Shown here: positions 22,366 to 33,889 of the stretch, piece by piece
How the letters are laid out: each line of letters opens with the position of its first letter
Position numbering within the stretch: the stretch's first letter is position 1
From: Rhyzopertha dominica
Taxonomy: Eukaryota; Arthropoda; Insecta; Coleoptera; Bostrichidae
Assembly (NCBI GenBank): GCA_025024175.1
Contig: QCXZ01000064.1
Location: 60,285,325-60,349,324, forward strand
DNA: 64,000 nucleotides
Direction: 5' to 3'
Notes under the pieces: generated by a model
The model's input: only the letters and a program-made list of their open reading frames with translations
What the model was told of the DNA's origin: nothing
The model's database searches: none
Made by a program: the position numbers and the translations under genes

Positions 22366-24060
22366 TTGGTCTGACCTGTAATCTTTGTCAAAGACAAAGA
22401 ACCTCAAAATTTGCCTGACATAATTTCAAACAAAATTTTGAAAGTAAATAAACAAATCACTAAGAGAGCGAGACGTCATAGAAACAACGTGCCAACCTAA
22501 TAAAAAAGAACTTAACGACGAAAATTGAACTACCTACCTACTAGATATATACGAACTACTTGGTAAAAGATAACTACTAAATAGGCTTCCAAATGTCACC
22601 TAACTCAAAATTTCCACAATCCCTATTAAAATTATTAGTATTCCTACAAATTTCTATTGGACGTTTGTGATTATATTTTTCACTATGTAGAATGTTTTTT
22701 TTATCAAAGTCAATCATGGGTTTAGTCAAATGTGAGCGTTCAGCTACGGAAGATTGATCTATATGTTGCAGCCTAGTAGCACGTATGTGTTCGTTCAAAC
22801 GTGTACCTACTTTTTCTTTAGTTTGACCTATGTATCGCTTGCCGCAAGAACAAGTAATTATGTAAACACCTTCACTCTCTGAATGTACTTTATCTTTAGT
22901 AGAACTTAAAATTTTATCTAAATTATTATATGTACTATCAACAACTAATATATCGTGTTTTCTAAGCATCCTCTTTAATTTTTCCGAAAGGCCTTGTACG
23001 TAAGGCAAACTCAGCTTCAATTTACTTTGTTAAAACTGACCAAATATTCTTACTGCTATAACCATTTCTCACTAGCGCTGATTTAAGATGATATATTTCT
23101 CTTTTTAAAGAACTTTTGTCTTGGGCTCTAACAAATAACGTCCTTATAAGACTATTCTTTTGAGAGGGAGGTTGGTGAGATGTGGCATGTAAATATCTGT
23201 CTGTGAGTGTGGGTTTTCTGTAAACCGTAACCGTAAAAACTGTCTAGTGTTTATTCTGTAAATTTGGACATCCAAGAAAGGTAAACTACCATTGCTTTCT
23301 AATTTCATAGTAAATTATATGTCAAGATTTTGACTATTCAAATGATTTAGAAACCTACCCAACTCTTCTATACTGTGGGGCCAAATAACTAAAGTGTTAT
23401 CTACGTACCTGTATCAATATTTTGGCTTAAACTGAACACTGTTTATCGCTACCTGTTCAAAAATTGGCTACTACAGGACTTAGAGGTGAACCCATTGCAC
23501 AACCTGTTTTTGTTCATGTAAATTATCGTCCCATAAGAAATAAGTAGATTTTAAACAATGTTCAGTTAACCTGGCTAACGTGTCACCTAGGGGATCGCTA
23601 CTAAGCTTGGATTTGATGATATCTATCGTTTCAGGGATGGGTACTTTCGTAAATAAAGAAACCACGTCAAAGCTAACTAAAATATCGCCTTCTGAAATAC
23701 TTATACCTTTTTTATAATGTCAATAAAGTGTGAAGTCTTGTTGATGAAACTACTGGTTTTTCCTACATAAGGTTTTAAATAGTTAGCAGAAAATTTTGCC
23801 AATTTGTAAGAAGGACTGCCAATCGTATCGACTATGGGTCTTAACGGGACATTGGTCTTATGGATTTTTTTTGGCCATTTTGTAGTTGTCTTTTACCAAG
23901 TAGTTCGTGTATATATCTAGTAGGCAGGTAGTTCCTTTTTCGTCCTGTGGCGTGATCAAAGCCAACTTACAACTTACTTTGTCTGTTGACACTTCATGAT
24001 TTCTAGATATTTCTCTAACGTGGCGAAATTCTCCAAACTTTTTTCGATTGATCATTCGAT
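22366..24060 (-). mobile_element. Penelope-like element, family A copy 1
   Basis: Minus-strand Penelope-like retroelement: reverse transcriptase followed by a GIY-YIG endonuclease. Order on the minus strand: GEFRHVREISRNHEV and LLDIYTNYLVKDNYK (about 24055-23860); VSLFTKVPIPETIDIIKSK and LARLTEHCLKSTYFLW (RT, 23665-23490); RYVDNTLVIWPHSIEELGRF (about 23410-23355); and after stops KLSLPYVQGLSEKLKRMLRK. The endonuclease then reads GVYIITCSCGKRYIGQTKEK and GTRLNEHIRATR (frame 23020-22577, open). The RT box YVDD is YVDN (Asn codon 23396-23398) and several stops interrupt the RT. The 3' tail at 22368-22395 contains a deleted hammerhead. Copies 2 and 3 show the same DNA sequence family. Confidence 0.85.
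22577..23020 (-). pseudogene. GIY-YIG endonuclease domain of Penelope-like element
   Basis: The best-preserved part of copy 1, with 147 open codons. GVYIITC...GKRYIG is the GIY-YIG signature and SCGKRYIGQTK carries the CxCxKxYIGxT variation typical of Penelope-like endonucleases. RLNEH with the conserved Arg follows about 10 residues later. The domain ends FELGDIWKPI. It nicks target DNA during integration in active elements. Here it is uncoupled from a functional RT by upstream stops. Confidence 0.8.
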
Positions 24061-24440
24061 CTACCTATCCCCTTGTTTTTGCCCCTGCGGAGACGCTGTA
24101 CTCAAAATAAACACTTCCTCGTCCTTTGCGCCATTTGCCTGTGCCCGGCAGGATTTTGAACTCACCGGCATGATGGATGGTTGTCTGACAAGGGCGAAGA
24201 TGAATTTAGCCGTACGTTGCAACGGTGCTGCAGACAGAAGTATCACAGGGAGAAAACACCCCGATACGAACGCTGTCCGAATATTATGAGTGATGGCAAA
24301 GCTGCTCAACAGTGCCGAAATGACTCCTGCGCAAATCCGGCGATGATTTATCGGGCCTTTGCCCAAGTGTATCAACTGGTTGGTAGGATTTTTTCGGATA
24401 CGCTATGCAGGTTTGTCGCGTTGAGTATTGTATCTCTTTG
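24060..24440. other. GC-rich island, no TE signature
   Basis: About 380 bp with many CpG. Open frames on both strands (plus 23996-24289 and 24181-24465, minus 24061-24375) are mutually exclusive and without motif. Candidate conserved non-coding segment. Confidence 0.4.
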
Positions 24441-26985
24441 GTTAGAAACTGATTTAAGTAACTGAATGTTTAGAAAAATGGGTAAAAACTGTACTTGATT
24501 ATTGACTTTTAAAAGAAAAGTATTCGTTTATTATAATATTATCGGCTTGGAGTAATAATAATTATCTACAGCATTTCTTGTAACAGAGCAGAACATATAC
24601 AACAAATAAAAGTTATAACATACGCGTTATTCTCTATTCTATTTTTCTTCTACACTGACACATCTTTGTTTGATAAATCGTTATTTAGTACCTTAAATTA
24701 GGTATAGGCTACTAAAAATCCAAATGAGTACACTCGTAATTTTATCTCGTAACTTTTATCCTGCAATTATTTCACAGCAGTATCTACCACAGACGCTGTA
24801 ATGCTGTATTTTCACACTGTATAACACTACTTAATAAGAATGACTAATGCACAAGCCATACAAGATGTCCATTAGCATTCACTTATGACGTACTTTATCG
24901 TTCTAATCATCCACGAAGTTGTTTTCTAAATGAAACTTATATGTGAGATGAGGATCTATTCTACCACCCAGTATTTCTTTTTATAATATGAAAACATCAC
25001 TCTTCAACTCTTGTTTTTNTTTGAAATTGTGTAGGGTGCAATTTCGATTTTTAATTAGTAAATCGTTATTTTAGTTAACTCATTATCATGGTCTGAATAT
25101 TTTCCATTTGGTTNTCCTGGAGTTATAAAAAATAAAATGGTGTGTTGGCTATTTTGTTTGAATTTGCATGCGTTTATTTCATTGATTAATAAATAACTCT
25201 AAATTTCAACACTTAATCTTTCTACAGTCGTTTTAACCAGATGGTCATTGTCAGAAGAAATACAGACGAGATATAACAAATTTGAACTATATGTCTATGT
25301 AGATACCTGATGAGGGAAAGGTTTATACCAGTGGGATTTGGGGAACTCATTTAAAACATAGTAGACAGAATACTACAATATGTCATTTCTAACTATTTTA
25401 TAAATAATTCAATACGTTTAGTATTTCAACAGGTTTATACACACAATCACAGGAAAAGAAGAGTTATAAATGAGCAGTACTAAATATTTTTAATGTTCAA
25501 ATACAAATGAAAGTTTCTAGACATTGGTAGTATTTCGCTTAATAGAGATAGAAGTTTCTATCAAAATTATTACAAATACTAGGATAATAGAGTTTTGACA
25601 TATGAGTAATGCAGTTCAGTGGACTTTTATTACTGTTTACCTAGCAGGATATATTATACTGTCTATTATAAAATCCAAAAGTTATAGCCAACTGTTACTG
25701 CTATGTGTCAGGTACTAGATAAGTACAGCATATTGGAATTTAGATTTTACAAACGAGTGATAAAGCTGAAATTTAGTAGAAAGATCTTTACAATTAGGAA
25801 AAATAAATTTACAATAAACAGTTACACTGTAGTGTGACATTATTAATATTGTAAGAATAAAAAACACTGTATAATGTACAGGAGAAACAAAAACGACTGA
25901 TTGACACTACACTACTTGAGTGTATATCAGCATCACATTAAAGAAGTAGGCAATCGTTTATATAGTTAATCCTATAAAATATTTTAAGTTCATTAAAAAT
26001 TTCCGCCTTGCTGAAATCAATCATTAAAAAAATTTGCAAAAGTATTGACAACAACAAATAGCCTTTAACAATAAACATGACACAAAAATTGTGGGCTAAA
26101 TACTTAAAAATCAATATAAAGTTAGAATTCAAGGAATGCTCTACAATACTAACATAAATGATAAAGAACATATTATTGCCGCAGTAAAAGTGTCACTCTG
26201 CTTTAAAAATAGGTTGAATAGATTCGGAACGAAAAAATGAGTCGAAATAATTAATGAATATGTTGCGAATATAAATTCAAAGAAAAGCTCAACTGGTTTT
26301 GCTGACCATTGCATAAAAAATAACCATCACTTAGATGAACATACCAAACTCTTACATTGCGAAAATAAAGGTAAAAACTAAACCTTCTAGGAATTAAAAA
26401 ATTTTAGCATCGGAAAAAGATATTTGGCAATACACAAATTCATAAGAAATTCCAACGTCCAGTGCGCCTTTGATATTGCCGAAATTGTGAAATCGGCCTT
26501 CAAAATCCAGGCGAGAGGATTTTACAAATCTACTTTACAACCCCTGTAAAAGAGGGGAGTAAACAAAATTCTGCACATCTGAATTTATTATAACGCTGTT
26601 ATCTNTTTGACAATGACTGTTAGGNCCAAACGATCTTCAGAGTTATCTGATGAATCTAGTNGGATAGCATATATGTTCAATCAGGTTGTTTCCAAGCTAC
26701 CTCACTGATTCAGAGTGTTTCACAATGAGTGCTCCTTTGAAACCACTCAACATATCCAAAAATAAATGATATGAAGTATTGGGATCGGCCTACAACTTTT
26801 TATTTCGTTTGTTACCTTACTTGAGAATTAAAGTAAAATGAGCTATCTTGCAAATGTATAGAAAAGCAGAGGTTTTAATAATAAAATTAAAAATTTACAA
26901 AGTGTTCGTTATTACCAAAGGCTTTTTTTATTTGCGTAAGCATTTCATCAAGCCTCTAAAGCTATTCAAACTGAAATTATGAAAC
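24441..26985. other. long AT-rich stretch, nothing recognised
   Basis: About 2.5 kb of AT-rich sequence with several ambiguous bases (near 25019, 25114, 26605, 26625, 26661). No transposon motif, RNA or coding frame was seen. Copy 2 of the dispersed 24-nt motif lies at 26611-26636. Confidence 0.35.
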
Positions 26986-26989
26986 CTGC

Positions 26990-27335
26990 AAGAAGATCCC
27001 AAAAAAATGGAAGCCACCACGTTCCTCTTTAATAAAACAGCACCCGGTTCCTGAAATCTCCAGCAGTGCCCTAATTCCTGTATTTTACGGGCGCGATAAT
27101 GCAGAATTATTACATCTCAAGTCGACGCCGGAAATAAAACAGCCTAACCGGCAAATAAATGTTTCGCGTCCCACGGGAATCCTAAACAGTCGAAGCGGAG
27201 GTCCTTAATAAAAAAAATCTACACCTGTCCCCCGAGCGGGACTCCGGTGCTTAGTATATTGCATTCCTCGATTCGTGCGGGTGGTGTTACGTCCGCCGAG
27301 GGACATACATCGCGCCGGTAATGATTTATTGAGCG
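26990..27335. other. GC-rich island, no TE signature
   Basis: About 345 bp, rich in CpG and words such as CGGCAAATAAA and GTAATGATTTATT. No open frame of note. Candidate conserved non-coding segment. Confidence 0.4.
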
Positions 27336-27785
27336 TGTTTTCAGGATCTGTTTTCCATCGGGGTTTTGGATGTTACGATACTCGAGTAAGCAGAAACGTT
27401 GCTGTTAAATATTACAACTTATAATCAATTATCTCTTACTTAGGAGCAATTAATATTTATTGTATAAGTGTTTCAGATAGTATTTTATCCACGCACGAAT
27501 GTTCAGACGTGAGAGCGATCTTTGTAAAAAGCTAGTAAAGGTTTCTTATCTTATATTTATTTAAATCTTTTAGAACCTCAATTTTTTTAGATGTAACGTT
27601 TGCTTTGAGTTTGAGGTTGTATTTACGCACCCTGGTTGTCTGGCAATCTTAAGCTTAATCGATAAAGAAAGAAAATGCAAATTGTGACTATTATAGGTAA
27701 GTCTCTTCGCTACAAATGTAGATGTTTAGAAAAAAGCGAGTCTGTAATATAAGATTGCGACTCTGGGTAAAAATAAATAATAACA
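27336..27785. other. unassigned AT-rich sequence
   Basis: No feature recognised. Confidence 0.25.
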
Positions 27786-28274
27786 TCTATGGGAGAGAAC
27801 TTAGAAAATACAAAATTTAGTATTCCTGATCATCTAAGCTCTGTTATAGATTACAATTCATTACTTTTGGATGCATCTTTTAAAAATCTCAACCAAGACC
27901 CACTGGGAATTAGTAAATATCTAAGTAATAGATCAGTTACTTCGATATTTTAATTTAGATTTATTAGATAATCTTACGACAATTAAAACTACTGTTTTTG
28001 AACACGATAATAGTATATCAACCTTGTTGCATGCTGCGCTTGCTATTCTCCCATATAGGTATCACATAATCATATAATGAACACCTGCATTGGGTTGAAT
28101 ACCACATATTTAGAAACATTTGTAATAATTCCTACTCCAAAAATTATTAATAATCCTGTAGAGTAAAAATATAAGCCCTATTAGTCTTGTGCCTGTTCTT
28201 TCTGAAATTTTAGAAAACGTGATGGTTTTACAGCTGTTACCCATATTAACAAACTTAATTCATTAAAATGCATG

Positions 28275-28380
28275 TCTATGCTGTGCTGTCTGTACCGTAA
28301 CCAGCTGCAGATAGATCTGTTTCGCTATCATTATAACTCATCGGTGCAGTTTAGGTATAGTGCAGACAGCACGGCATAGA
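28275..28380. repeat. inverted repeat (hairpin 1)
   Basis: Arm 28275-28294 (TCTATGCTGTGCTGTCTGTA) matches the complement of 28361-28380 at 18 of 20 positions. Weaker pairing continues inward. Spacer about 66 nt. Confidence 0.75.
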
Positions 28381-28415
28381 ACTGGTTTTGCCTATATACC
28401 AAAGCAATGGTATGA

Positions 28416-28604
28416 TGTAAGTAAGAATTTAGATGGCAATCCCATCTGTCAGCATTACACTAACATGATGACAAAGACACTTAGCTGCCTGACAAATTGG
28501 TCACTTCCTTTAGGAAGTAGTACCCGTTAAGGCAGCTAGGTGGCTTTGTCATCATGTTAGTGTAATGCTGAAAGATGGCATTGCCTTCTAAATTCTTACT
28601 TACA
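28416..28604. repeat. long inverted repeat (hairpin 2), ~75-bp arms
   Basis: Arm 28417-28491 and the complement of 28529-28603 agree at about 70 of 75 positions. Both begin GTAAGTAAGAATTTAGA and share CAGCATTACACTAACATGAT and AGCTGCCT. The loop of about 37 nt has its own small palindrome (ACTTCCTTTAGGAAGT). The high identity of the arms contrasts with the decayed LINE around it, so the repeat is either younger or was homogenised. It could be a foldback/MITE-type insertion or a hairpin-RNA source. Confidence 0.85.
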
Positions 28605-29418
28605 CTTAATTCACTTCTCAAAACCCAGTCTATATTATATAAAGGTTACAACTGCAAAAATGTTTAAATAAACATAACTCTTTGTAAACGCCGGTAAAAC
28701 ATGTTTACTTGCCTTGTAGATTTCTCGAGAGCATTTGGCACTTTGAATCTTATTATGTTATTAGCAAGTCAGTCAGGAGACAATTAGTTATGTCAGGGAA
28801 CTCTCATTCAAGGTTTGCTAAATTCACTTGTTTTCTCTTTGTTCTCTACTGGTGTGTGTTTTTAGCGCATTTTCAAAGAAAAACGCTATTGTGCTCATTT
28901 TGTTCGTCTGTCTGATATCTCTCATAGCTCGAGACAAGTATTTTTTATTTGATGCTTTACCTGGTTAAAAGTTGACAAAGTTGTTTCAGTTCTAAGAAAA
29001 CTACAAATATCCTTTCAAATAAGTAATCTTCATTGATCTCCTATTTCATAGATTTTTAAAATACCTGATTTCCATCAAATCTACGTTAGACAGACTAGAA
29101 GAGGTAGGTAAACATTTGAATTTGGCTAGTATGGAAGTTTAGAGTAAACAAGGTTGTCTTAAAAAACAGGCCCTAGTAAACTACTTGTATAAATACAGAA
29201 TTAAATAAACTTCTTTTTACATGCGTAAGTATTTCGTAAACTTAATATCCAATAACTTTACGTTCAGCCAGCGAGAGGTATTTTTCTATCAGGCGCTTTG
29301 TACGTAAGCCCATTATTACTTGCAGCTTCCGAAGCACGGAGAGCTTTATTCACATTAGATTTATGCGCTTCCCCCTCCCAGCTATTTTTCTACGTGCTTG
29401 TATGTGCTATTGTTCCAG

Positions 29419-29546
29419 AGCCTATAACTACATTGCTGGGTGGTCCGGAAATGTATATCAACAAAGGCAGCACAATGAATCTGACCTGCATAATCAAACA
29501 CAGCCCCGAGCCGCCCCCGGCCATCTACTGGACTCACAACTCTGAG
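29419..29546 (+). CDS. dpr: dpr-family protein, exon with first half of Ig domain 2
   Basis: Internal exon of a defective-proboscis-extension-response (Dpr) family gene: neuronal cell-surface Ig proteins that bind DIP partners in synaptic matching. A pyrimidine-rich tract ends in CAG at 29416-29418. The exon then encodes (V)EPITTLLGGPEMYINKG, STMNLTCIIKHSPEPPPAI and YWTHNSE before the donor GAG|GTAAGG at 29547. The Cys of NLTC (codon 29487-29489) and Trp of YWTHN (29529-29531) are the canonical Ig B-strand Cys and C-strand Trp. The entering intron is phase 1, as usual at Ig boundaries, and the exit is phase 0. LGGP..Y...GST.NLTC..K.SPEPP is a Dpr hallmark. The paralogue is not resolved. No exon for the first Ig domain was found upstream. 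Confidence 0.92.
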
Positions 29547-29564
29547 GTAAGGTTTTTAGCATGA

Positions 29565-30445
29565 ACAAACCTCTGGCGCGCGCAAAAAGTTGCTTCGATT
29601 GTCAGTTTCAGCATTAAGGATTGCGAGTTGTTCTGAAATTTAAATTGGAACTAAGTATTCTCACTGCATTAGAGTTCTACGCAAAATGTAATGTGGTTTT
29701 GTGAACCTGATCTACTAAACATGAAAATTCTAGTAAAAGTTCTTATTACAACCCAATGGCGTCTCTGCTTACATAACTTTATTATTTTAAGAGCTAACAT
29801 GGAGGCAGAGTTGCCGAATTTGATAACGACAAGGATATGTTTTCAAATTTAAGATATCTACAACGGTTTTTGAGTTAATAAGAAAAAACTGTGACGGTAA
29901 ATTGCTTAAAAAGTTCCTTGTTTAAAATTTTTGCGAATACAAGTTTTTTTCTTCCATGAAAAGAAAACACAAACGAGAACCAGATCGTTTTCAAGCTATT
30001 CAATATAGACAGGTAGTAAGTTTTATTTAACCGTCTTTTATTCATAACTTTGCTAGCATATTCAGCGGAAACAAGTACTGTAGTTTTTAATGGATGCTTA
30101 TGTTTAACGTCAAGGTTTTCTTCAATAGGTAAATTGATTTTTAAATGCAAATTGTAATGCAGCCCCCAAACATAAACATGACGGTAATTTCAATTATCCT
30201 TAGTCGATTACCAATAAATAACTGTTTTGTGAATAAATAAAAAATAAGTCTAGCACGGCAAGTTTTCGAAACTTGTGAATTAGAAATCACCAAAATATCG
30301 AGATATTTATTTCCACTTAACGTTATGGACAGGTATGTTCTAATCTTAAATAATTTAAATCTTTTTTTGATGTTAAACAACTGATTGGTGTAGCCAATTA
30401 GCAGGAGCATTTGTTGGATTTACCGATTTTCAAATTGTAAGATTT
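29565..30445. other. unassigned intronic sequence
   Basis: AT-rich. Minus-strand open frames 29875-30150 and 30141-30410 encode lysine- and leucine-rich sequence without recognised motif. No support for a gene. Confidence 0.25.
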
Positions 30446-30449
30446 TGAA

Positions 30450-31190
30450 ACTTATTAAATATCTGTTGGAATACAGCGGTTTCAAAGCTATAGATAAGCC
30501 TTCCTTACAATGCCGGTAATATGTTGTTTAAAACGAAGATCGTTTTCAAATATTAAACCTAAGTTTCTAACCCTATTAGCAACAGACACTGGTTGATTAT
30601 TATTAATTTTAAAATCTGTCAATATGCTTTCTAGCCTATTACTGAGCCTTGCGGCATATCCGAAGTAATGGAACGGCGTTCATATATATAAATATATTAT
30701 CTCCGAAAATTACGACTTGGGATCGACTACGAAGATATGAGTTTAAAAAAAAACCCCACAGCCACATCATCGAATCCATAATAGCGTAATTTAGCACATA
30801 GTAAGCATGATCTATGGTACTAAATGCCTTGGAAAAGTCGAGCAGAACTAGACCTGAAGCATTTGAGTTATCTAGTGCCCTAAAGACATTATCCGTGACA
30901 TTAGCTAAAACAGATGTTGTACTATGTCCCCTACGAAATCCTGACTGGGTAGAAGATATAATGTTGTCTGATATGACATAGTCATAAATCTGCCTTTGAG
31001 CTATTTTTTCTAAAAATTTTCATAGCACAGGTATTTTAGTAATGGGACGTAGATCAGTTACACTTTGTGGATTAGTTTTCTTTGGACTAGTATTAATCAG
31101 TGATGACCTCCACGTAGCAGGAAAAATGCGCAGTTAATAATATGCGTAATATGTGGACAAATTGCATTCATATGATCGGATCCTTTAGCA
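30450..31190 (-). mobile_element. LINE RT fragment, minus strand
   Basis: Minus-strand non-LTR retrotransposon. From 31190 downward: SSLINTSPKKTNPQSVTDLR (usual PI.K......RPI), KIAQRQIYDYVISDNI, STQSGFRRGHSTTSVLANVT, SGLVLLDFSKAFSTIDHAYY (RT motif A) and LNSYLRSRSQVVIFGDN. A deletion removes the catalytic YxDD region. Then FKINNNQPVSVANRVRNLGL and IFENDLRFKQHITGIVRKAY appear near 30600-30500. Several stops. CR1/L2/Jockey-like. Confidence 0.75.
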
Positions 31191-31560
31191 TTAGGTTTTA
31201 AGCTAAGAATAACCTTGTATACTAAATTTCAGAGTTCTATTAAATCTATTTCTACAATACCACTCGGCTGAAGTTGAGCAATTATTAGGTGGAGAAATAT
31301 TAATTTACCTCGTTTGCCTTTTGGAAATCTGCTGGTACTGAAAGTAGTTTCTTTTGTTTTATGCCAAGATCCGATAAAGCATTCCAAACCGCTTCTTTGT
31401 CACTACCATTTTCACAGTACGACAAATACGCTCTTTTCTCCCTACACAACACAGCCACAACAGGATTTTGCCGCAATTGACAATAAGAATGGCAATTAGT
31501 AACACTTTTTGTTCGGTGAAATTTACTAAGTGCTTTTCTCCGCTATGTATCGCTGCGCTA
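31191..31560. other. unassigned sequence between two LINE fragments
   Basis: No motif recognised. The start may still be part of the minus-strand LINE's upstream region. Confidence 0.25.
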
Positions 31561-31574
31561 TATCGTGACATTAA

Positions 31575-32005
31575 CTTTGTTCGTGGTTGTCATCTTCTGC
31601 AGGAAGATCTACAGCGAGTTCTTGAATGGGGTACTATTAATCGCCTATTTCTGATCATATTCAAGTGTGCTGTAGTTTAATTTTCAAGGAAACAGTGCGT
31701 TTTAACGTCTACGTAACGTACTGCATTAATAATTTTGAGCTTTCTGGGTGCCATAGTGTTAAGGACCTGGGTGTTACTTTTGATTATAGACTAACGTTTA
31801 AAGAACATGTCACAAACACTGTTGTTAAAGCAGTTCAGTTGTTTGGTTATATTTATAGTGACTTTCAGAGCAGTAATGCACTGAAATACTTTTATATTTC
31901 GTTAGTTCGTTCAAAACTTGAATACGGAGCATTTATTTGGTTTCTATTACTGTTACTATTAACCAGATTTGATCTTAAATTTCTGCAAACAAGAGAGTTT
32001 TGAGG
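31575..32005 (+). mobile_element. LINE RT C-terminal fragment, plus strand
   Basis: Plus-strand fragment encoding EDLQRVLEWGTINRL (usual DL.....W...N.L.LN..KC), INNFELSGCHSVKDLGVTFD, YRLTFKEHV, NALKYFYISLVRSKLEYGAF and IW. This is the post-catalytic part of a CR1/Jockey-like LINE polyprotein, in one long frame from 31665 to 32003. Confidence 0.75.
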
Positions 32006-32198
32006 ATGAAGTTTCTTTGCAACATTTTTCACAACAGGGTCGACTGTAAATACCTGGCTTTTGGCATAGCTGTATTGTCAGGTCATGGCAACTAAATTTA
32101 GTCTCTTATTAACTAGTTATGGATATTTCTAATTATTTTGTTACCATTTCAACGCATTGTTTGTTCAAGCCATATATGCTTTGTTTTCAGAAATCATG

Positions 32199-33885
32199 CA
32201 CTGAAAAAAGTTGATTGTCAACAACAACAAATTTCCGTTTGTTACGGACAAATTCGTTGTAGCAAAGAATTATTTGTTGTAAATACCATACATTTGCTTC
32301 CAGGTTGTTTCGATTTACTAAAATCATATTGTTGCCTGTACCAAGATAAATTTTGTTACCGCAAATAATATATATGATAAAGCCAACAAATTAAATGAGT
32401 TACATATACAAAAAAAATTGTTGTCATTTTCTAGCCAATCACAACCATTTAAATCACGCCATTACCATATAAGGTCATAACCGAAAATGCGGCTAAAGCC
32501 ATTCATTGTTGCCAGGTTGGGCGATTCATCCCCAAAGAGAAAGAATTCGTATTTGACAACTTTTAATTTCAAAGATAAAAACTATATCTCTAGATTTGGT
32601 TTATCAAACGTTGTAGCAATATAATGTATGTGTTCATGCAGAACCCACTCTAAGTTGAATTTATTTTTATTGAATTTTTGTTCGTTATGTTAATCTGATT
32701 GTATGCTACGACCATCAATGACGGTTTTAACGTGTTCGTAATGGCGGTAGCAATCTGCATTTGATCAGTCTGGACGACATTTTGCCGAGTATGGGGAATG
32801 GGGAAATACTGCTGAAGAATACTGGCAATTCTGTCGGCATCTGCAGCCCGATTTGCGTAAAGCGGCACACCTTGCCATGAGTACGGACGTGTGCAGTGCA
32901 GCTTCATTTATCAATATTCAAGAAGTGTGTTTTAACTGGGTGCATCAGTCGCGGAGGTCTTGGAAACGTGGGGTATCCAGAATCCCGATCTAATTAGAGG
33001 TTTTCAATGTAAGTACAATTAATTCTTTATGTTATCTCTTATGAGTTTTTAGGGTAGTTTCAAATTGAAGCGTTCTTAATTACTTGTATGCCCTATAGTA
33101 GACTCATCCGTGTTAGTAAAAAATACAGATTGTTGGTATCGTTTGTTACTTTGTATTATTTCCTACTTTCCAGCAAGTTATTGCTTCCTACTTTGTGCTG
33201 TTTTCTGGGCGCCATTTTGCTTATTTTACCCGTTTCCAGTCCATGTTCATACAACGCTACATTTACTGATATCCACGATGGCCAATGGACACGTAACTTT
33301 AAGTTTTGTGTGAATAGAAATATTTATTTTTATATTTTCAGCAAAACATTCTTTCAGTTAATAAATGTTTCATAAACGAAGTCTTGTTTTATTATATTGT
33401 ACCATGTTTGCAGATGAAATTAGCATATGTGCGGCAGTTCAGAAATTAAATGTGAACAAAGATTGGTAAGTATACGTATTCATTTACAAATAAACCAGAT
33501 TAAAAATTAATAAATATAGCTTATTGTACCAACATGTTGTGCATTTGCCTCCATAAATATTAGGTATCTGTACATGTAAGTAATAGTGAGTGTTGGAAGA
33601 ACTAACAGTTCATCAGTCGCTTTAAATACGAATGACTTGCCCGTACAAAAAAATAATTAGTTATTGCAACTACTACAAACACATTGTGATTAATAAATTG
33701 TAAGTTATTTTAACAAATATCGTTTTTGTTGCTACTAATAACAAATTACTTCTAATAACAAATATTTTGCGCAACAAAAATAATTCGTTGTCTTTACAAA
33801 GTTTTTATTTGAGGCTATAGCTACAAATAGGATTTGTTGACAATACTAAATTTAAAGTAAACCGAACAAATCCTTTCTTTCAGTG
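32199..33885. mobile_element. unclassified TIR-bounded element, 1.69 kb
   Basis: Bounded by short inverted ends. Left is CACTGAAAAAAG (32199-32210) and the complement of the right end is CACTGAAAGAAAG, ending at 33885. Both ends are packed with ACAAAT/ATTTGT words within about 250 bp, like the subterminal repeats of some DNA transposons (hAT-like elements among others). No clear target-site duplication was found (left flank AAATCATG, right flank TGTATCTA). The centre (32640-33000) is GC-richer and has a minus-strand open frame, 32907-32650, with no family I recognise. Superfamily undetermined. Boundaries inferred from the terminal words and the word clustering. Confidence 0.5.
32650..32907 (-). 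CDS. uncharacterised 85-aa frame inside unclassified element
   Basis: Starts MKLHCTRPYSWQGVPLYA and continues RAADADRIASILQQYFPI, then QNVVQTDQMQIATAITNT. Composition is protein-like (charged and amphipathic, not AT-driven) up to about residue 65, then becomes Asn/Ile-rich. No motif is recognised. It could be a remnant of the element's own gene, captured sequence, or a fortuitous frame in the GC-richer centre. Confidence 0.3.
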   Translation of the reverse strand: MKLHCTRPYSWQGVPLYANRAADADRIASILQQYFPIPHTRQNVVQTDQMQIATAITNTLKPSLMVVAYNQINITNKNSIKINST

Positions 33886-33889
33886 TGTA

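Larger units (their letters stand above)
27790..29230 (+). mobile_element. LINE fragment interrupted by a hairpin cluster
   Basis: Plus-strand non-LTR retrotransposon. Part one (27790-28265) gives STLLHAALAILPYRY-like pre-RT sequence and TFVIIPTPKIINNPVE, then KPISLVPVLSEILEN after a shift, which is the usual VIPIPK...P....RPISL.P.LSKI.E. Part two (28700-29230) resumes at TCLVDFSRAFGTLNLIMLL, RT motif A with its Asp (usual LLDFSKAFDTL). The roughly 430 bp between holds no LINE coding sequence but a set of inverted repeats (28275-28604), consistent with an insertion. Multiple stops and shifts are present. Confidence 0.65.

Noticed and set aside
25309..25335. CTGATGAGGG as another hammerhead core
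   Set aside because: No stem II pairing and no GAAA at the required spacing.
26645..26670. CTGATGAATCTAG as a hammerhead core near the 24-nt motif
   Set aside because: The GAAA element and stem II complement are absent.
29298..29418. Open frame extending upstream of the dpr exon to an ATG at 29298
   Set aside because: Family alignment starts at EPITT, and a pyrimidine tract plus CAG lies directly before it. The upstream codons have no similarity to Dpr proteins, so this is intron read-through.
30450..32005. The minus-strand (30450-31190) and plus-strand (31575-32005) LINE fragments as one twin-primed, 5'-inverted insertion
   Set aside because: Both include the same polyprotein segment (DLG/NLG...F followed by the F..H or FK..HI region), so they overlap in coverage and must come from two insertions.
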